Assembly: GCF_000283155.1 (NCBI RefSeq)
Contig: NW_004454216.1
Coordinates: 4,272,846-4,336,845, forward strand
Direction: 5' to 3'
Length of the DNA stretch: 64,000 nucleotides
Origin: Ceratotherium simum simum
Lineage: Eukaryota > Chordata > Mammalia > Perissodactyla > Rhinocerotidae
A program made the position numbers and the translations under genes. Positions 11,839 to 23,915 of this stretch are shown piece after piece; positions within the stretch are counted from its first letter, which is position 1, and every line of letters begins with the position of its first letter. Under the pieces are notes generated by a model. The model worked only from the letters and a program-made list of their open reading frames with translations. It was not told where the DNA came from and searched no databases.

Positions 11839-13437
11839 CCTTAAATGGGTATCTGTTTTGTGCCTTTACACCTAATGACTTAGATTCCATTGCAAACTTT
11901 ATTCTTCTCTGGTTTAATTACAGAATATTTTTTATTTCCTCCAGTTACTAATTATCTAAAGATATTTATTTTTTTGTATTTGAACAATGAATATACAGGA
12001 TTCTTGTCTAACAAATGCAAACATTATTGGACTCACGTATGCCTTCAGACCTATTAAGAATATTTATAATCATTGAAGAAGGGAAATTGTTATGTTTTAA
12101 TTTAATTTAGTTAATAAATATAAAATATCAGAACCAATATTCATGAAGCAGTGGAATAAAATGGGCCAATGAAAGACTCTAAGGCTAGAAGGAGGTAGGA
12201 ACTGACGGCCGCTGTAGCAGTGGCAGGAAAGAAGTGAAGAAATATAATGAAAGGGTCAAAGGAGCTGGCGTGAAAATAATTGTAGTGCCCTATCTGGTAG
12301 ACTTTCCCGAATGAAAATGGGGAATTCCAGCTAGGCATTGGGTTTAATGTCTATCAGGGTTTAATGGCATACATCTTCATATGAACAACAGACTTTCTCC
12401 TTCACTTCCTCTGCAACCATGCCTTCATTCTCTGGTATTAGGACAAAAAATGAGTTTCTATGTGTACTACAGAAATTGCTAATTTACAAGGTAAAAGAAA
12501 GAGTGAATACATGTCATCATAGTCATCCTACAAAAAGAAGTTCAGCTTTCCACCATCAATACATGCTAACTAAAGTTTCTAAAGAGATGGTGTCTTTCAT
12601 GTCTCTGAATAGGGTTGAAACTAAGGGAGGACATAGCCATACTGAGCCCACAGAGAGAGCAAAACAGAAATATTTGTTTGGAGGTAAGACACATGAGATG
12701 GGGCCAAGTAATGTACTAGCATAGCTGACTGTGCTGGCTTTAGTATGAAAAAAGACCCACAAGCATGTAATCTAAGCAATCAAATAGCAGTGTAATCAGT
12801 GTCCCTAGGACTGATTACATACAGTTACGTAGTAATTAGACTTGGGCCTCATTTGCATCTTGATCTAACCAGTTGAACAGATAATATACACACTCTGTCT
12901 GTCATCTATACAACAGTCCCAGGAATCCCATGTAGTATACAAGGCAACAGGGTTCATAACAAATGCTTTCTTTAAATGACTCTTAGGGGAGCACTAAGTT
13001 TAGGGTTAGGCAAGAGTAGAAAAATCAAAATGCAGTGCAGTGGGGATAGTGCAAGACTAGGGAATGGAGAGGCAACCTAAGAGAAGTAGGCTAATACGAG
13101 CTGTCTTATGCTGGTCGTACTTTGTCCTGCTCTACTTGGGTTTACCCTACACTACTGCTCTCCTCTCACCCTCACACCTCTGGTGGCCTGTCTACAAATT
13201 TCCTCTAGCATTCTATGCCCCCAGGAGGATATCATTTCCAGATTTTCCTTCTTAAAGAAAAGTCTCATTATGTAGTGAAGTCGTATTTCTTTGGCAATCT
13301 CATCTTTATCAGATGATGAAATATGGTGTCATTAGTGTGTAAATACAAACTATATATGTCTTCCTCATACATTAATTTGTTAATCTAGTAGAAGTGATAT
13401 GTTTAACCAGATCATCCATACTTACTTGCCCCAATCC
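11839..13437. other. Unique sequence, no gene seen
   Basis: Contains overlapping open frames of about 100 and 68 codons near 12419-12762 on opposite strands, with no recognisable family. Otherwise AT-rich. Confidence 0.5.
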
Positions 13438-13560
13438 TTTTTTTATTCATTTAACAAATATTTATTGATTACTTTTTCTGGGAAAAAGTGCTTATGAGCA
13501 AGAGGGCAAATCCAATAACTAGTCTAGTGTGGTCACACACTTATTTCAGAAGGGAACATC
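13438..13560 (-). mobile_element. Possible L2 3' terminus (antisense)
   Basis: TTTTTATTCATTTAACAAAT followed by ATTTATTGATTAC matches the reverse complement of the L2 terminus. The sequence after it is too diverged for certainty. Confidence 0.4.
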
Positions 13561-13903
13561 TGAGAGCAGGATCGCTAATATTAATGGAAACAAGTGAGTT
13601 CTCAATGGAAATATTTTACACATGGGTGCAAAGAGAGATCGTTCTGTGGGAGCAGGGGCAGACAAAGGAGACGTCTAGAATACCTCAACTCCTCCAAAAA
13701 GGTAGATGCCTACTCCACTTTAGCAAAGCTTCCAGTGGTGGGATAATGAGCCAAATACAGTTGAACTTATGTAGCATATTGATTGCTACTTGTCTTCATT
13801 AGTACACTGTTCTATCAAAGTGAGCTAACTGAATTAGCTCAAACTATGAGACCCATAGTACAGCATCCCCAGGAAGCCTAAACATTGTAATGGATAATAA
13901 TAC

Positions 13904-13931
13904 CCATTATTATTATAGATAATAATAATGG
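13904..13931. repeat. Perfect AT-rich inverted repeat (hairpin)
   Basis: CCATTATTATTAT (13904-13916) and ATAATAATAATGG (13919-13931) are exact reverse complements, 13 bp each, around a 2-base AG spacer. An ATAATAATAC stretch just upstream extends the ATT-repeat character, so an ATT/AAT microsatellite origin is likely. Confidence 0.92.
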
Positions 13932-13949
13932 AGTTAGGATTCACACCCA

Positions 13950-13984
13950 TTCCTATATAGGTGTCCAACACTTCCTATATAGGT
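13950..13984. repeat. Direct repeat of a palindromic 13-mer
   Basis: TTCCTATATAGGT occurs at 13950-13962 and again at 13972-13984, a 22-bp period with a 9-base spacer. Each copy contains the 10-bp palindrome CCTATATAGG. Confidence 0.9.
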
Positions 13985-14100
13985 AACCTTAAGTAGATTA
14001 CTTTCCTCTACCTGCCTCAGTTTCCTCATGGGTAAAGTTGGGATGATAGCAGTACATACCTCATTAAGATTTTATGAGAATTAAATACAAAGTAAAGAGT
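13985..14100 (+). mobile_element. MIR SINE relic (core and 3' part)
   Basis: CTCAGTTTCCTCATGGGTAA, then GTTGGGATGATAGCAGTACATACCTCATTAAGATTTTATGAGAATTAAAT matches the MIR sense core (CTCAGTTTCCTCATCTGTAA...GGTTGTTGTGAGGATTAAAT). Confidence 0.7.
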
Positions 14101-16769
14101 AAAGATGTTGAGTGAAGTCATCTTTATAGTAGTCCGAACTCGTGGTGTGCACTAGACCACATGTTCTATGTGAACACGCATGTTTTGCTTCTCTATATTT
14201 CTCATAGCTGGCAGTTGCTCAGAAGATGTTTGAGCATTTAGCAGATACCATTTCACAGATTTGAAAGACGCTTGGTTGTGCCTCTTTCTCTGGAAATCTG
14301 TCGTATGGGCAAAGATTTCCAATTCTAATACAATTTAGGACACTCTCTTCCGGCTCTGCATCCTAGGTAACAAGGCCGATCAGAAACTATGAGACAACAA
14401 AGTAAAAGGCAAGCATTGTGTGGCTCATGCCTACCAATTCTCCCATTCTTTAATAATGAAAACAATAAATAATACTTGTTTGAGGATAGGCTTGACAGAG
14501 TTCTTGAAACAGTTGGGTATTTGCTATATTGTGTCAAATTAAATATACGAAAATGTGCCTATAGCAATGAGTGACATAAAAAGAATTGTGACCTTTTATA
14601 AAAAAAGGATAATGAAGTGAGATTAACATTGGTGGAAGGTGCTAGTTTGACTGCCCTAGAGGCTGAAATTCTTTATCTGGAAAGTAAAAATAGTATGGCA
14701 GCCACAGCAGCTGCAGAAACTTTCCGACAAATTGCCTCCTCTGCAGAGATGAAGCGTAAGAGAGAAATGAATTTTTGGAAAGTAGAAGATTCTGCTCAGA
14801 TAAACACTCACATATTTCAGATTTATAAATATGTTTGGTATGGATTAGATTTAAGAATATTTGACTTGACAATGTTATGTTTTAAAAAATTACTTGCTAT
14901 TTTATTATCATTGAAGACATTAAGTGGTATTTATTGGATACTCATGTTGTCAGAGCAGCATATTGAGAATCAGAGAGGATGTTCCTCTCCCCATTCTAGG
15001 AATCATGAACCAAAACGAAAAAATTTACACATGTTTTCTTCTGTTTATACGGTGCGGTAGGGGGTTGTGTGTTTGTGTTTATGTGTACGTTTTATCGTAG
15101 AGGATTGTGGTTTGTTGCTATCTGTTTGGGCTGATAAGGAATATACACTTTATTAACAAGGGAGGTTCAATGGAGGAGGTAGAATTGAGTACACACTTTG
15201 ATGAAAAATAACAAAAGCTTAATCGGTTTGACATGTGATGGGAAGTGGCCTCAAAGAGAAAAAATGGACAGAGCAGATTATGATTGCTCAGGAAAAAAAT
15301 CAAATGATATAAGTAGGCTTAAGATAGCAGGAGACAAAGGGAGAGAGAGAGAGAGATCAACAAGTATTTTCTGATAACTCCAAGGACAGCAGTGTAAACT
15401 ATAATTTCTATCCTTAAGAGACTTACAAGCGTAGCACACGTGAGCTATGGTAACAATATAGAGCAGTATGCAAAGAATGCATTAAAATACAAATATACAA
15501 TGGATGAGTAGTATAAGGTTGAATAAACCTGTAATAGCAGATTGAGTGGAATTTCAAACTGGTTTTGATATCACAAATTTAAATAGTTTAATCTCAGAGC
15601 AAGAAAGGACAGTCAAGGTCATCCACTGAAACTTTATTCTATCCATGAAATATTATTGGTTCTGATAACATGACCAGGAGGTGAGGAAGAAGGTAAAGTG
15701 GCAAGAATATTTGTCATGTTCCATTTATGCATAATCTGATAGAAAACTGGTGGGGAGAAGAAGAGGTGTTAAGACTGTGAGGAAGATTTAGTCATCTTCG
15801 TTCTCCAAGCCAAAACTAAATATAAGGGATATAAATATAAATATAGGGGATAATTGATGGTGAGAAAGATAGGAAGGAGACTTGCCACCTAGACTGGGGA
15901 ACCTCTTCAGACTAGAGGAGAAAGAGGAGGAAAATGTTCTATACTGGAGCTGAAGTAAATACCCAAGAAATCAGGAGAAAACTAAAAAGAAGAGAATCAT
16001 GAACATCCATTAATTCCAGCATGATAGACCAAGTGAGACCTTAGGGCTTCCTTAGTCTAATTGTATGTTGAATGCTGCAATTGCACACTCTGATACATCT
16101 CCAGTATCCTTGAACTGTATTTTGATCCAAATCACTTTCTTGTATTGTGCTCAAAATCCTCTTTCTTTTAGCTTCTACATAACTTATGTTGGAACTATGG
16201 GGTCTTAGGGTATCTGTAAATATTTAGATCTGGAAAAACCACGATGAATTATGCTAAAATTTAGAACAGTAATAGCCGTTTACAACTATTTTTGAAAATA
16301 AGAAAAAAAAATAAAGATAGAAAATGTCTTGGTATTTAATAAGGCAATTAAGTAATTCTAATGATACATAAATAGCATCATAAATTATTTCGTTGGTTGA
16401 AAGCCAAGTCACTGGAATACTTAAAACTATCAATATCTAGAGTTGACTCTTCAGAGAGAGAAAACTACTAGAAAGAGAGGATCAGAAAGTGTTGAAAAGA
16501 AAACTATGGCAAAAATTTTGAAAAAAACAATGTCAGATTCATGATATACCAAGCCTAATAGTCTGATTTCAATGTAATATGTAGGTATTATTTATGATAC
16601 ATGACAATTATCCTTCATCTAAAAATATTAGATCTTTACCAACTCCCCCATCTTTTAAACAACCTATTTTAGATCTATTATCTATATAGTCCATGTACTT
16701 ATTTGAGACATTTGTATACCTACTTTTATTTTTGTCTTTTGATGGTATCTTCAGGATAAAGTGAGGCAA
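14101..16769. other. Mostly unique sequence with one protein-like open stretch
   Basis: Apart from the open frame at 14605-15060 (listed separately) I see no gene. A short GA repeat lies at about 15340-15356. The remainder is AT-rich. Confidence 0.5.
14605..15060 (+). other. Open frame with a protein-like first third; possible exon or retrocopy relic
   Basis: A frame open from about 14602 (after a TAA) to the TAG at 15058-15060, with no ATG until codon 27 of the 147-codon GTG-started frame. The first 55 or so residues look protein-like: ALEAEILYLESK, AATAAAETFRQ, then SSAEMKRKREMNFWK. This is a charged, alanine-rich, helix-favouring run. After the FWK the translation becomes hydrophobic and intron-like. 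I do not recognise a parent family. There is no upstream promoter, and splice sites are not convincing (an AG precedes GATAATGAA at 14608, but without a pyrimidine tract). It could be a decayed processed copy, a lone exon, or chance. I do not call a gene. Confidence 0.25.
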
Positions 16770-16945
16770 TGTGGAACATTAGAAAACTCACTGCACTAGG
16801 AATCAGACTATTTGAGTTCAAGTCACAACTTGGCTACTCATAGCATTTTTTAAATCGCTACACATCACTCTTATCTGTAAATGAGAGCATTGAACTAGGT
16901 AATATTTTAATTTTTTGTTAGATCTAAAAAGCTATGATTTTACAT
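16770..16945 (+). mobile_element. MIR-like SINE relic (MIR/MIR3 type)
   Basis: CACTGCACTAGGAATCAGAC, TTTGAGTTCAAGTCACAACTTGGCTACT, ATCTGTAAATGAGAGCATTGAACTAGGTAATATT and AAAGCTATGATTTTA follow the MIR3-type order (head, CAGTTT...CTGTAAAATGAG, GGACTAGATGATCTC, TCTATGATT). Confidence 0.6.
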
Positions 16946-18938
16946 TTATCACTCATTAGGTAAAGGAGAACTTGTAAAAAATTTATCCTAACGTGATAAT
17001 TTTTATGATCCTTAAAGCTAAGAGATTTCTGTGTTCTTCCTAGTTGTTATCCTCTTTTTATAAAATTTGTGTGTCTTTCTAAGTACGAAACTTCTACTTT
17101 TATAAATGGTCCCCTGTATAGATGCTTAAGCACCCAGGTATGAGGACCCTACGCCTGCAATGAATCCCTTCCCATGATTGCCAGAGTTGATTTGTCAGGG
17201 GTCATTTTCTTACCTTACACTTAGATCTGTTTTCTTAAGTAAAAGACCTTTCAGAGAGATGATAACTGGGGGTTGGTATGCAAACCCCACTACCTTCCCA
17301 TATTTTTGAGCATTTATGTTATCTCATCTCCTATCTTCTCATTTCATTTATCTGTTTTGTGTTATGGTGATCAAAGTGTATAGCTCCATAGGTATAAAAA
17401 CTAAAATGGTTTTAACAACAAAAATGTACAAACAATGATTTTATTGGCTCTTCTTACTTCAGTCAAAAACACATCAGGCTGATGACTTAGGAAATAATCT
17501 GTAACAATTATTTTGCACCTTTCCCTGAGTTATAACATGGCTCTAGTCCATGGAGCCTGAATTACTTTTTTCTAAATGTATTAATTACTATGCATCCACC
17601 TGCACTAAAAACGTTTGACACTTACTGCCGTGTGAGCTCTCCTGCAGTTTATCTGCTTATTTCCCTACCCAAAGGGCATACTGATATCAGATTGTGAATG
17701 AACTATTAAGGCTTATTATACTGAGAAGTGATTGGAGACCTGTAGAAATGGTTTCGATGAAGTAATTGATATAAAGTCAGATTGGAGAAAGAGAATTCAT
17801 CAGGAAGGACTGGGCATGTTGTTGCTGTTTCAGTTGTCCATGGTCTTATTAATGATTAGTTGCTACCACCGCCAGGTTTTCTTTCTGTCAATTGCTCTTT
17901 TACAGCGAAATACATTAAGTTCATCAATTACTTTTCCACCACTAAGCTGTAGACATTGTTGTCTGTGAAAAGATCCTTATGTGAATATCAGTTTTCACTG
18001 TTTCAATACCTGGAGAAGAGTAAGGTTGATACTGCAGTACACCATCGCCAACTACAGTTACAACATCAGTAACTACTTGTAGAATAGTATGTCCTCCTTC
18101 CATATTCTCTGTAGATATGACCGTCTTGACTATTGCAAAAGGAACATATGCACTATATGTGCAGTAAGAGCCACTCATGATTTGAATTTATTAGCAATTA
18201 ATTTGTTTTTATTCCTGACACTATTGTATTTTTGATTGGTGACAGTTAATTTGGAATTTTATGTAATCACATAGTTTTGAATTATATAATAAACCATTCA
18301 AATAATATAAGGCAGTCATTCAATGAGAACTCTCCAGAAAACTTGAAACTCATTTTTCATCTATTTCTTTCCAGCACAATTGTTTTTCTTCCTATTTTTT
18401 CTTATTTTCTTCTCTTTTCATTTTATTGTTATTACATCATAGACAGGGGGAAGTCATGAGAGTATGTATTCCTAGAGATTTTGTAAATTTTGTTTTGATT
18501 TTCCATTGTTACAATTTTGTGCCATCTAGATTTCTCTTTTAATTTCCAATTTTACCTTCCACAAAACCTCAGTGTAAGACTCCACTTATATCTCTAAGTT
18601 TTACCTGGCTTTTATATTAAACCTGAGATAAACTAATTTCCTTTGAAATTGGCAGAAACTTATATTTTCCAAAAAGTTTTGTGACATTTGAAAGTATTCT
18701 ACAAAAATGTCAGAGTTTGCCTGGTTTAAGTTTTATCAAGAAATTCTGCTCTATTCTAGTACAGCCTGACCCCACATAGAGAGTATTTTATAAATGAGTT
18801 AAAGCAATGTGTAGCACACCCAGACAGAAATAAGCCTCGTTAAAACAGAATTCTGTAAAGGGAGCTGCTTCTTTCTTATTGCCTATTCAGGGCACTTGAA
18901 TCTTGAATATAACAGGGCATCTCTACTTCACCCTATTA

Positions 18939-18940
<2 letters not shown>
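16946..18940. other. AT-rich sequence; one minus-strand open frame of unclear origin
   Basis: No supported gene. The only notable item is the minus-strand frame at 17942-18178. The rest is AT-rich with no recognised repeat. Confidence 0.5.
17942..18178 (-). pseudogene. Possible processed-gene relic, parent not recognised
   Basis: A 78-codon ATG-started minus-strand frame whose translation looks less random than its neighbours: CTYSAYVPFAIVKTV, GGHTILQVVTDVVTVVGDG, then LQYQPYSSPGIETV, ending in FSQTTMSTA before TAG. Past the stop, another frame gives short protein-like bits (GGKVIDELNVFRCKRAIDRK), then several stops. That pattern suits a decayed retrocopy with frameshifts. No poly-A tract or target duplication was found and I cannot name the parent, so chance or a conserved non-coding block remain possible. 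Confidence 0.25.

Positions 18941-18972
<32 letters not shown>
18941..18972. repeat. (GT)16 microsatellite
   Basis: Sixteen perfect GT units, followed by ATGCACACAC. The length and purity suggest it could be polymorphic. Confidence 0.97.
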
Positions 18973-18975
<3 letters not shown>

Positions 18976-20773
18976 CACACACCTGGAGAGATACATTAAG
19001 GCTTTCTGAAGATAACAAAAGATTTTGTTAAAATGACTGAATCCACACTCTCTTTTAAGAATGGTGTGCATTTTATAATACATATTTATACATGTTGAAC
19101 TTCTATCAAAGATGTAACTTCTATAACTTCTAATTATTTTTAATTGAAGAACCAGTGATAACCCTTACTTGTAGTTAGTTGAGCAGAGTTCTATCTAGTC
19201 AATGCTTCTAAGTTATGACTCGTTCTCAGTCTTTCATATATGTCTCCAAATGTCTGCAGTTGGTCTGTGTATATTGATCAGTGTGTGTATGTGTGTATGT
19301 GTGTATACACACACACTTATTCTTTATTTTATAATGAGCAGATGGTAATTTGCTCTTAGTTACTTTCTCAAACAACAATGAAATTAAGCCACTTATTACT
19401 CATATAATCCATGAAACTCATAGATCCCCCTTTCTCTCCCTCCCCATCCTGTTATTGCCTCTCAATAGGAAAAAGATTCTTTCAACCTTGTTTTTGGGTT
19501 TCCAAACTCCAAGTTTTTGTAATGGTTTTCTTTTCTATTTTTGAAAGTCATCATCTATTAAAAGATGAAACATGAAAAGCAGAAGATAAAATGACATCTG
19601 ATCCAAAGCATTTCCTGGTCAAGTTTAACAAGACATAATTAGGATGATCTTGCCACATCTGGTTCTTAATTCAGAGCCTCATCTGTGGGTTAATGAACCT
19701 CTAGGGGAGAGTAGAGACCAATGAAGCTCTAATTGTGCTTTGTTAATGTGATCATTTAAATATTTCTTTTCCTAACACATTATTTTCAATAGCCATTATA
19801 TCTTTTTATGATCTAGTATAAATTTTTCTTTTTTCCTTTCTGCCTTTGAGATGGATGTTGAAATTTCAGCCAGGTACATAAAAATGTATTTGGTTAAAGA
19901 AAACCTGAATAACGTGGTATATTGTCCACTAAGCTTTAAGCCAGGCATTTGACTGGGCCAGTGCATATCCGGTTGCTGGACGTTCTGGTGGGCCAGAAAT
20001 GACACTGAAGACTGTCAGGAAGCCACCTCAGTGACATCAAATGCCAGTTCTTGTCTGAAGCTCTTATGGGGGAAAAAAAAAAGGAAAGAGAGAAGAGGTG
20101 AAAAAGAAATCATTTATCCATCGGGGCAGAGACCCCTTGCTGGTTGAACTGACTTTTCTTCCATTCCTTTGAATTCCAAAGCATGCTCTAGAAAGTCAAC
20201 TTTGAGTATGAAAGGAAAAAAGTTTCTACTTACTTCTTCTTAATAATCTCTCTCATATTTTCTTCCTCTACTCTCTCCCGCCTCCTCCATTTGTTTCCTT
20301 GTCTTCCCTCCTGCCCATTTCCACCTTCTTTTGTCTCCTCTCTCCCCATCCCCCACCACTTTCATTTTTCTCCATTTTCTTACCTTCCAGTAAACTCTTC
20401 TTTTAGACTTTATGGGGAGCTGGGAGATATCACAAACAGCAAAAAGATTTATTGACAGACATTAACAAGTTGACCAGATATCAGCTGTGGTACCTTACTT
20501 TTAAACAATAATGAATTCTACCTTAGTCCTGAGTAGTCATTATGGAATTTTCACAGACAGGCAACTGAAAGAATGATTTCTATATATATAGGTATTATAT
20601 ATATATAAATATAATATGTTTACCTCATTTTTATGGGCAGAAGCTCATGAATAACCTGTTAAGATGTTACTATTATCCTCACTACTTCTATATCAGTATG
20701 AATTGTGATGTTTTGGGAAGAAAGGTAGACATCTCTAAAGGAGATGCTAATGATTGAGGGGTGGATTGAAGAG
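18973..20773. other. Unique sequence, no gene seen
   Basis: Only the simple TG/CA repeat at 19281-19317 and a pyrimidine-rich patch at about 20240-20400 stand out. A TA-rich microsatellite-like patch lies at about 20580-20612. Confidence 0.5.
19281..19317. repeat. TG/CA repeat with a 16-bp palindrome
   Basis: GTGTGTATGTGTGTATGTG runs into TGTGTGTATACACACA (19298-19313), a perfect 16-bp palindrome formed where a TG tract meets a CA tract. Confidence 0.9.
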
Positions 20774-20945
20774 CAGTGGCTCTCCACTCTGGCTGTACAT
20801 TAGAAAAACTTAGGGAGCTTTTCAAATACTGATGACTGAGCCCCAACTCAGGCCAATTAAACCAGAGCATACAGTGGAGTCTGGCATTATGTTTTTAAAT
20901 AATTCTCAGGTGATTGTAAGGTTCAACCAAGGTTTTGAATCTCTG
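20774..20945 (+). mobile_element. MER5A-type hAT (Charlie) non-autonomous DNA transposon relic
   Basis: CAGTGGCTCTCCACTCTGGC, then TGTACATTAGAAAAACTTAGGGAGCTTTTCAAATACTGATG, GAGCCCCAACTCAGGCCAATTAAACC, AATTCTCAGGTGATTGTAAGG and the degraded right end TTTTGAATCTCTG match MER5A from end to end. It is clearer than the copy at 11659. No 8-bp target duplication survives convincingly. Confidence 0.85.
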
Positions 20946-21349
20946 GTTTGGAGGAAATTCTAAGTGGGCAAAGACAAACTCCATCAGTTCCACAATTTTG
21001 AATTAATCCAAATTCATACACCTTATATGTCAATAGGGATGAATTTTATATAAATGTAATTCAGGTGAAATAAAAGAACTATTTGGTTCCCAACATGTGA
21101 CCCCCCTAATGTTCCCTTTGATGACCTTTTGAACCTGTGTTAGAGGCTTTAGCTCAGAAACCCCAGGTACAAGTAATGGATAAGGCTTAGCCAATGGATA
21201 AGCACACTCTCTCTCATCGTTTTTGCCTGATAAGCAGATCCAGGCTGGCCAAAGAAAATCTACAAAGATGATGGCTGTAGCTCTTCAGTTTTGCAGAAGA
21301 AATTGGGGCTTAAAATGAAGAGGAGAGGAGGCAGTGTTAGTGTTGTTGC
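20946..21349. other. Unique sequence, no gene seen
   Basis: No recognised gene or repeat. CCAATGGATAAGCACA near 21191 has the flavour of an old LTR-type repeat but is too short to assign. Confidence 0.45.
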
Positions 21350-21527
21350 CAGATAAAATAGAAGATGCCAAGTTTCTTTCCCTTTTAGTTAAACAATTTA
21401 TAGGTTTTACTGTAAGTATATTCCATGCATTATTTGAGATATATTTATATTAAAAAAAATGTTTATTTGAAATTCAAATTTAACTGGGTATCCTGTATTC
21501 ATATTTGCTAACTTTGACAACCCTAGG
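21350..21527. repeat. Palindromic mammal-wide repeat, likely a fold-back element
   Basis: The stretch is a diverged inverted repeat. It opens with GTTGCCAGATAAAATAGAAG and closes with CCTGTATTCATATTTGCTAA followed by TTGACAACCCTA. The centre (AAGTATATTCCATGCATTATTTGAGATATATTTA) is nearly its own reverse complement. The wording (GAAATTCAAATTTAACTGGG) is that of an abundant mammalian repeat I recognise but cannot name with certainty. Confidence 0.6.
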
Positions 21528-23915
21528 CAGAACACTAAAAAAGAAGACAGCATGGTTTACAAATGCTCAGACCTTGAGGATAATAAAAAATAAGAACTCA
21601 AAGGTGGAATAAATGCACGTATAAGACAAGATTGGAAAATAGAGAGTTATGAATTAGTTTGACTCTGTTCTTTGCTAACTCAATACCTATGTTTCCCTGA
21701 TGGAAATAGGTGCCAGCTTACATTTTATCTTCTTATTTCGGGGTTATGATTAACTCAATGAGAGAAATGTTGCTTCTTGTGCCTTTCCTCTAGCAATGAA
21801 AATTCAAAATGAAGAACTTCCCAGGAAGGCCATAGATTGGCTGGATTTGGGCCCAAGAGATCCTCGTAAGGACGGCTGCCTTTGGTTTGGCCCACAGTTG
21901 CAATCGCCACAACCTGCTCTGAGCCAGGGTCCCTGCTGATTTGCAAAGCAGCTGGAACAAGTAGGAAGAGTCTTTCCCCATAGCAGACACCCGACTCCAG
22001 GGTAACACATCAATCTCATTACCCTTAGATCAGAGAAGTCTGTAAGAATTGAAAACCAGCGTTGGACTTTTGAATAGGGAAAATGGGTTAGAACTGTTCC
22101 CCTTTTATCTACTTTCCCTGTGAGCAAGATTGAGCAGCTCCCACAGTCTTGTTTATAAATTAGTGAACTAACTGTTTTAATCTATTTTCTGATAGCCCCC
22201 AGTGATTTCTAGTCACATACAGCCCTTGAATGAAATCCATAATGTCAATCACTTTAACATATTTAAGCAGAAATCTATATTATTGTGGTTGCTGCAAGAA
22301 TTGCAGTAAGGCCGGGACTCATTCCAGGCACATACAAGAAAACAATTCCCTGTCCCCTTGGTGAGATCCTACTACACTGTTTTCCCCTTTAAATTAATCA
22401 TTTGGTCAAAAGCCAGAGCTATACCATGAAAATTTTATATGATTTTGGTATTCTATTTTTTAGAATGGACATGGGATTGCAGACTAGGAAAATTAAGTGT
22501 ATCAAAAGAATAGGCATTTCCATTTCCTCTCAGTGTCTCAGGCAATAGATACTTGATACATATATTTGCTAACTTGTATTGATTGCTTTCAGTTAGCATT
22601 AGAGCCAAATGATTGGAAGTATGGCCATCAGCCACAGGCTGTCTTAGGTAAATAATGCTCTACTTGGATTCTACGATGAGGTTAGAGCCCTGGCTGGGTG
22701 ATGCTAGGTGAGTTGTTATCTGTGAAATGGGGATGAGAATGTCTCTTCTGCTAATTCAGTGATAAGAGTAGTTGTAAATGATAAATGCATGTGGAAGTTC
22801 TTGGTGAATGATGAATTGCTTCCTAAATGTAATGTATTGCTATCACTTGGGTGATGAAAATGAAGGAAGGAAAACAAGGAAATATGACATCCATACATAC
22901 TAACTATGAGAAAGGTGAAGGCGTAATTGACATGTCATAGTTTCAGTCCAGGTCTCTAATCAAATTCCTCATACAGCCAGATGATACTTCTTATCTCATA
23001 CTGGTCACTGTGATTAATCAGATTTCATGGGTTGTTGTAGTTTGACTTCTCAAAAAGCTTATATTCAATGTCCAATCGAGAAATTATGGCAAATACAGAA
23101 AAGTATTTAGAAATTAAAAATCTCAAAAGCATCACCCTGGCATAATGTTCGTATTTTTCCCCATTTTCATTCAGTCTTTTTATCCTGTGCATATATGCAC
23201 ACACAAATATATTTTTTTATTTAGTTAATATTTATATCATACTCTTCAGTCTTTATGTATTCTGTATTTTTTACAGGTGAACGTGTGTGTGTTTATGTAA
23301 TTTGTTGTCTGAGTTTTATTTCACATTATCAGGAAAATTTTATTTCCAAGAATAGACATATAATAATGTATTCTTCTATTTCTTTGTTATTCTAATGTTT
23401 TATTCTTATGAGTCCCACTGTGATACAGTTGATACCTTTTGACACTTGAGAACACTAATTTACAAATTTATTTGGAAATTTCTCTATATTTACATAGCAC
23501 TATATACAAAATGTGACAAGTATGTACTCAGATGTCCTTATTGATAGGAGGTACGTTGATAAGGTGCAACATAACTATATGCTGACTTATTGAGTGTTAC
23601 TTTCACTGCCTCTGTGACAGAGTTGGTAATAAACAGGACTTACTAATATTCTAAAAGAGTGTAAGAGACATATGTCTCCATGGGAGTCAATATTGAAACT
23701 ATATCTATGCAATGCGTTGAGTTTCTACCTCACCCCTAGATCCCTAGGCCAGAAGAGATCATCAAAGGGAAGGGGTAGAGTTTCAGTTTGCTACATTCTT
23801 TGGGGTGATTGATTATAAATAGCTCCCAGGAAAAAGTCATTTGAAATAGGAAAAAAAAAAGAGAGATGATATTAGGAGAGGAGACATCCCTGATTTAACA
23901 ACCAATGGGAAACAA
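21528..23915. other. Unique sequence, no gene seen
   Basis: Overlapping minus-strand frames of 63-107 codons at 21755-22127 lie in a GC-richer patch, but no family or splice structure is visible. The rest is AT-rich and unassigned. Confidence 0.45.

Noticed and set aside
23040..23460. LINE-like text (TTTTTCCCCATTTTCATTCAG, TTTTATTTCACATTATC)
   Set aside because: It resembles a common old mammalian repeat, but I could not match an ordered consensus.
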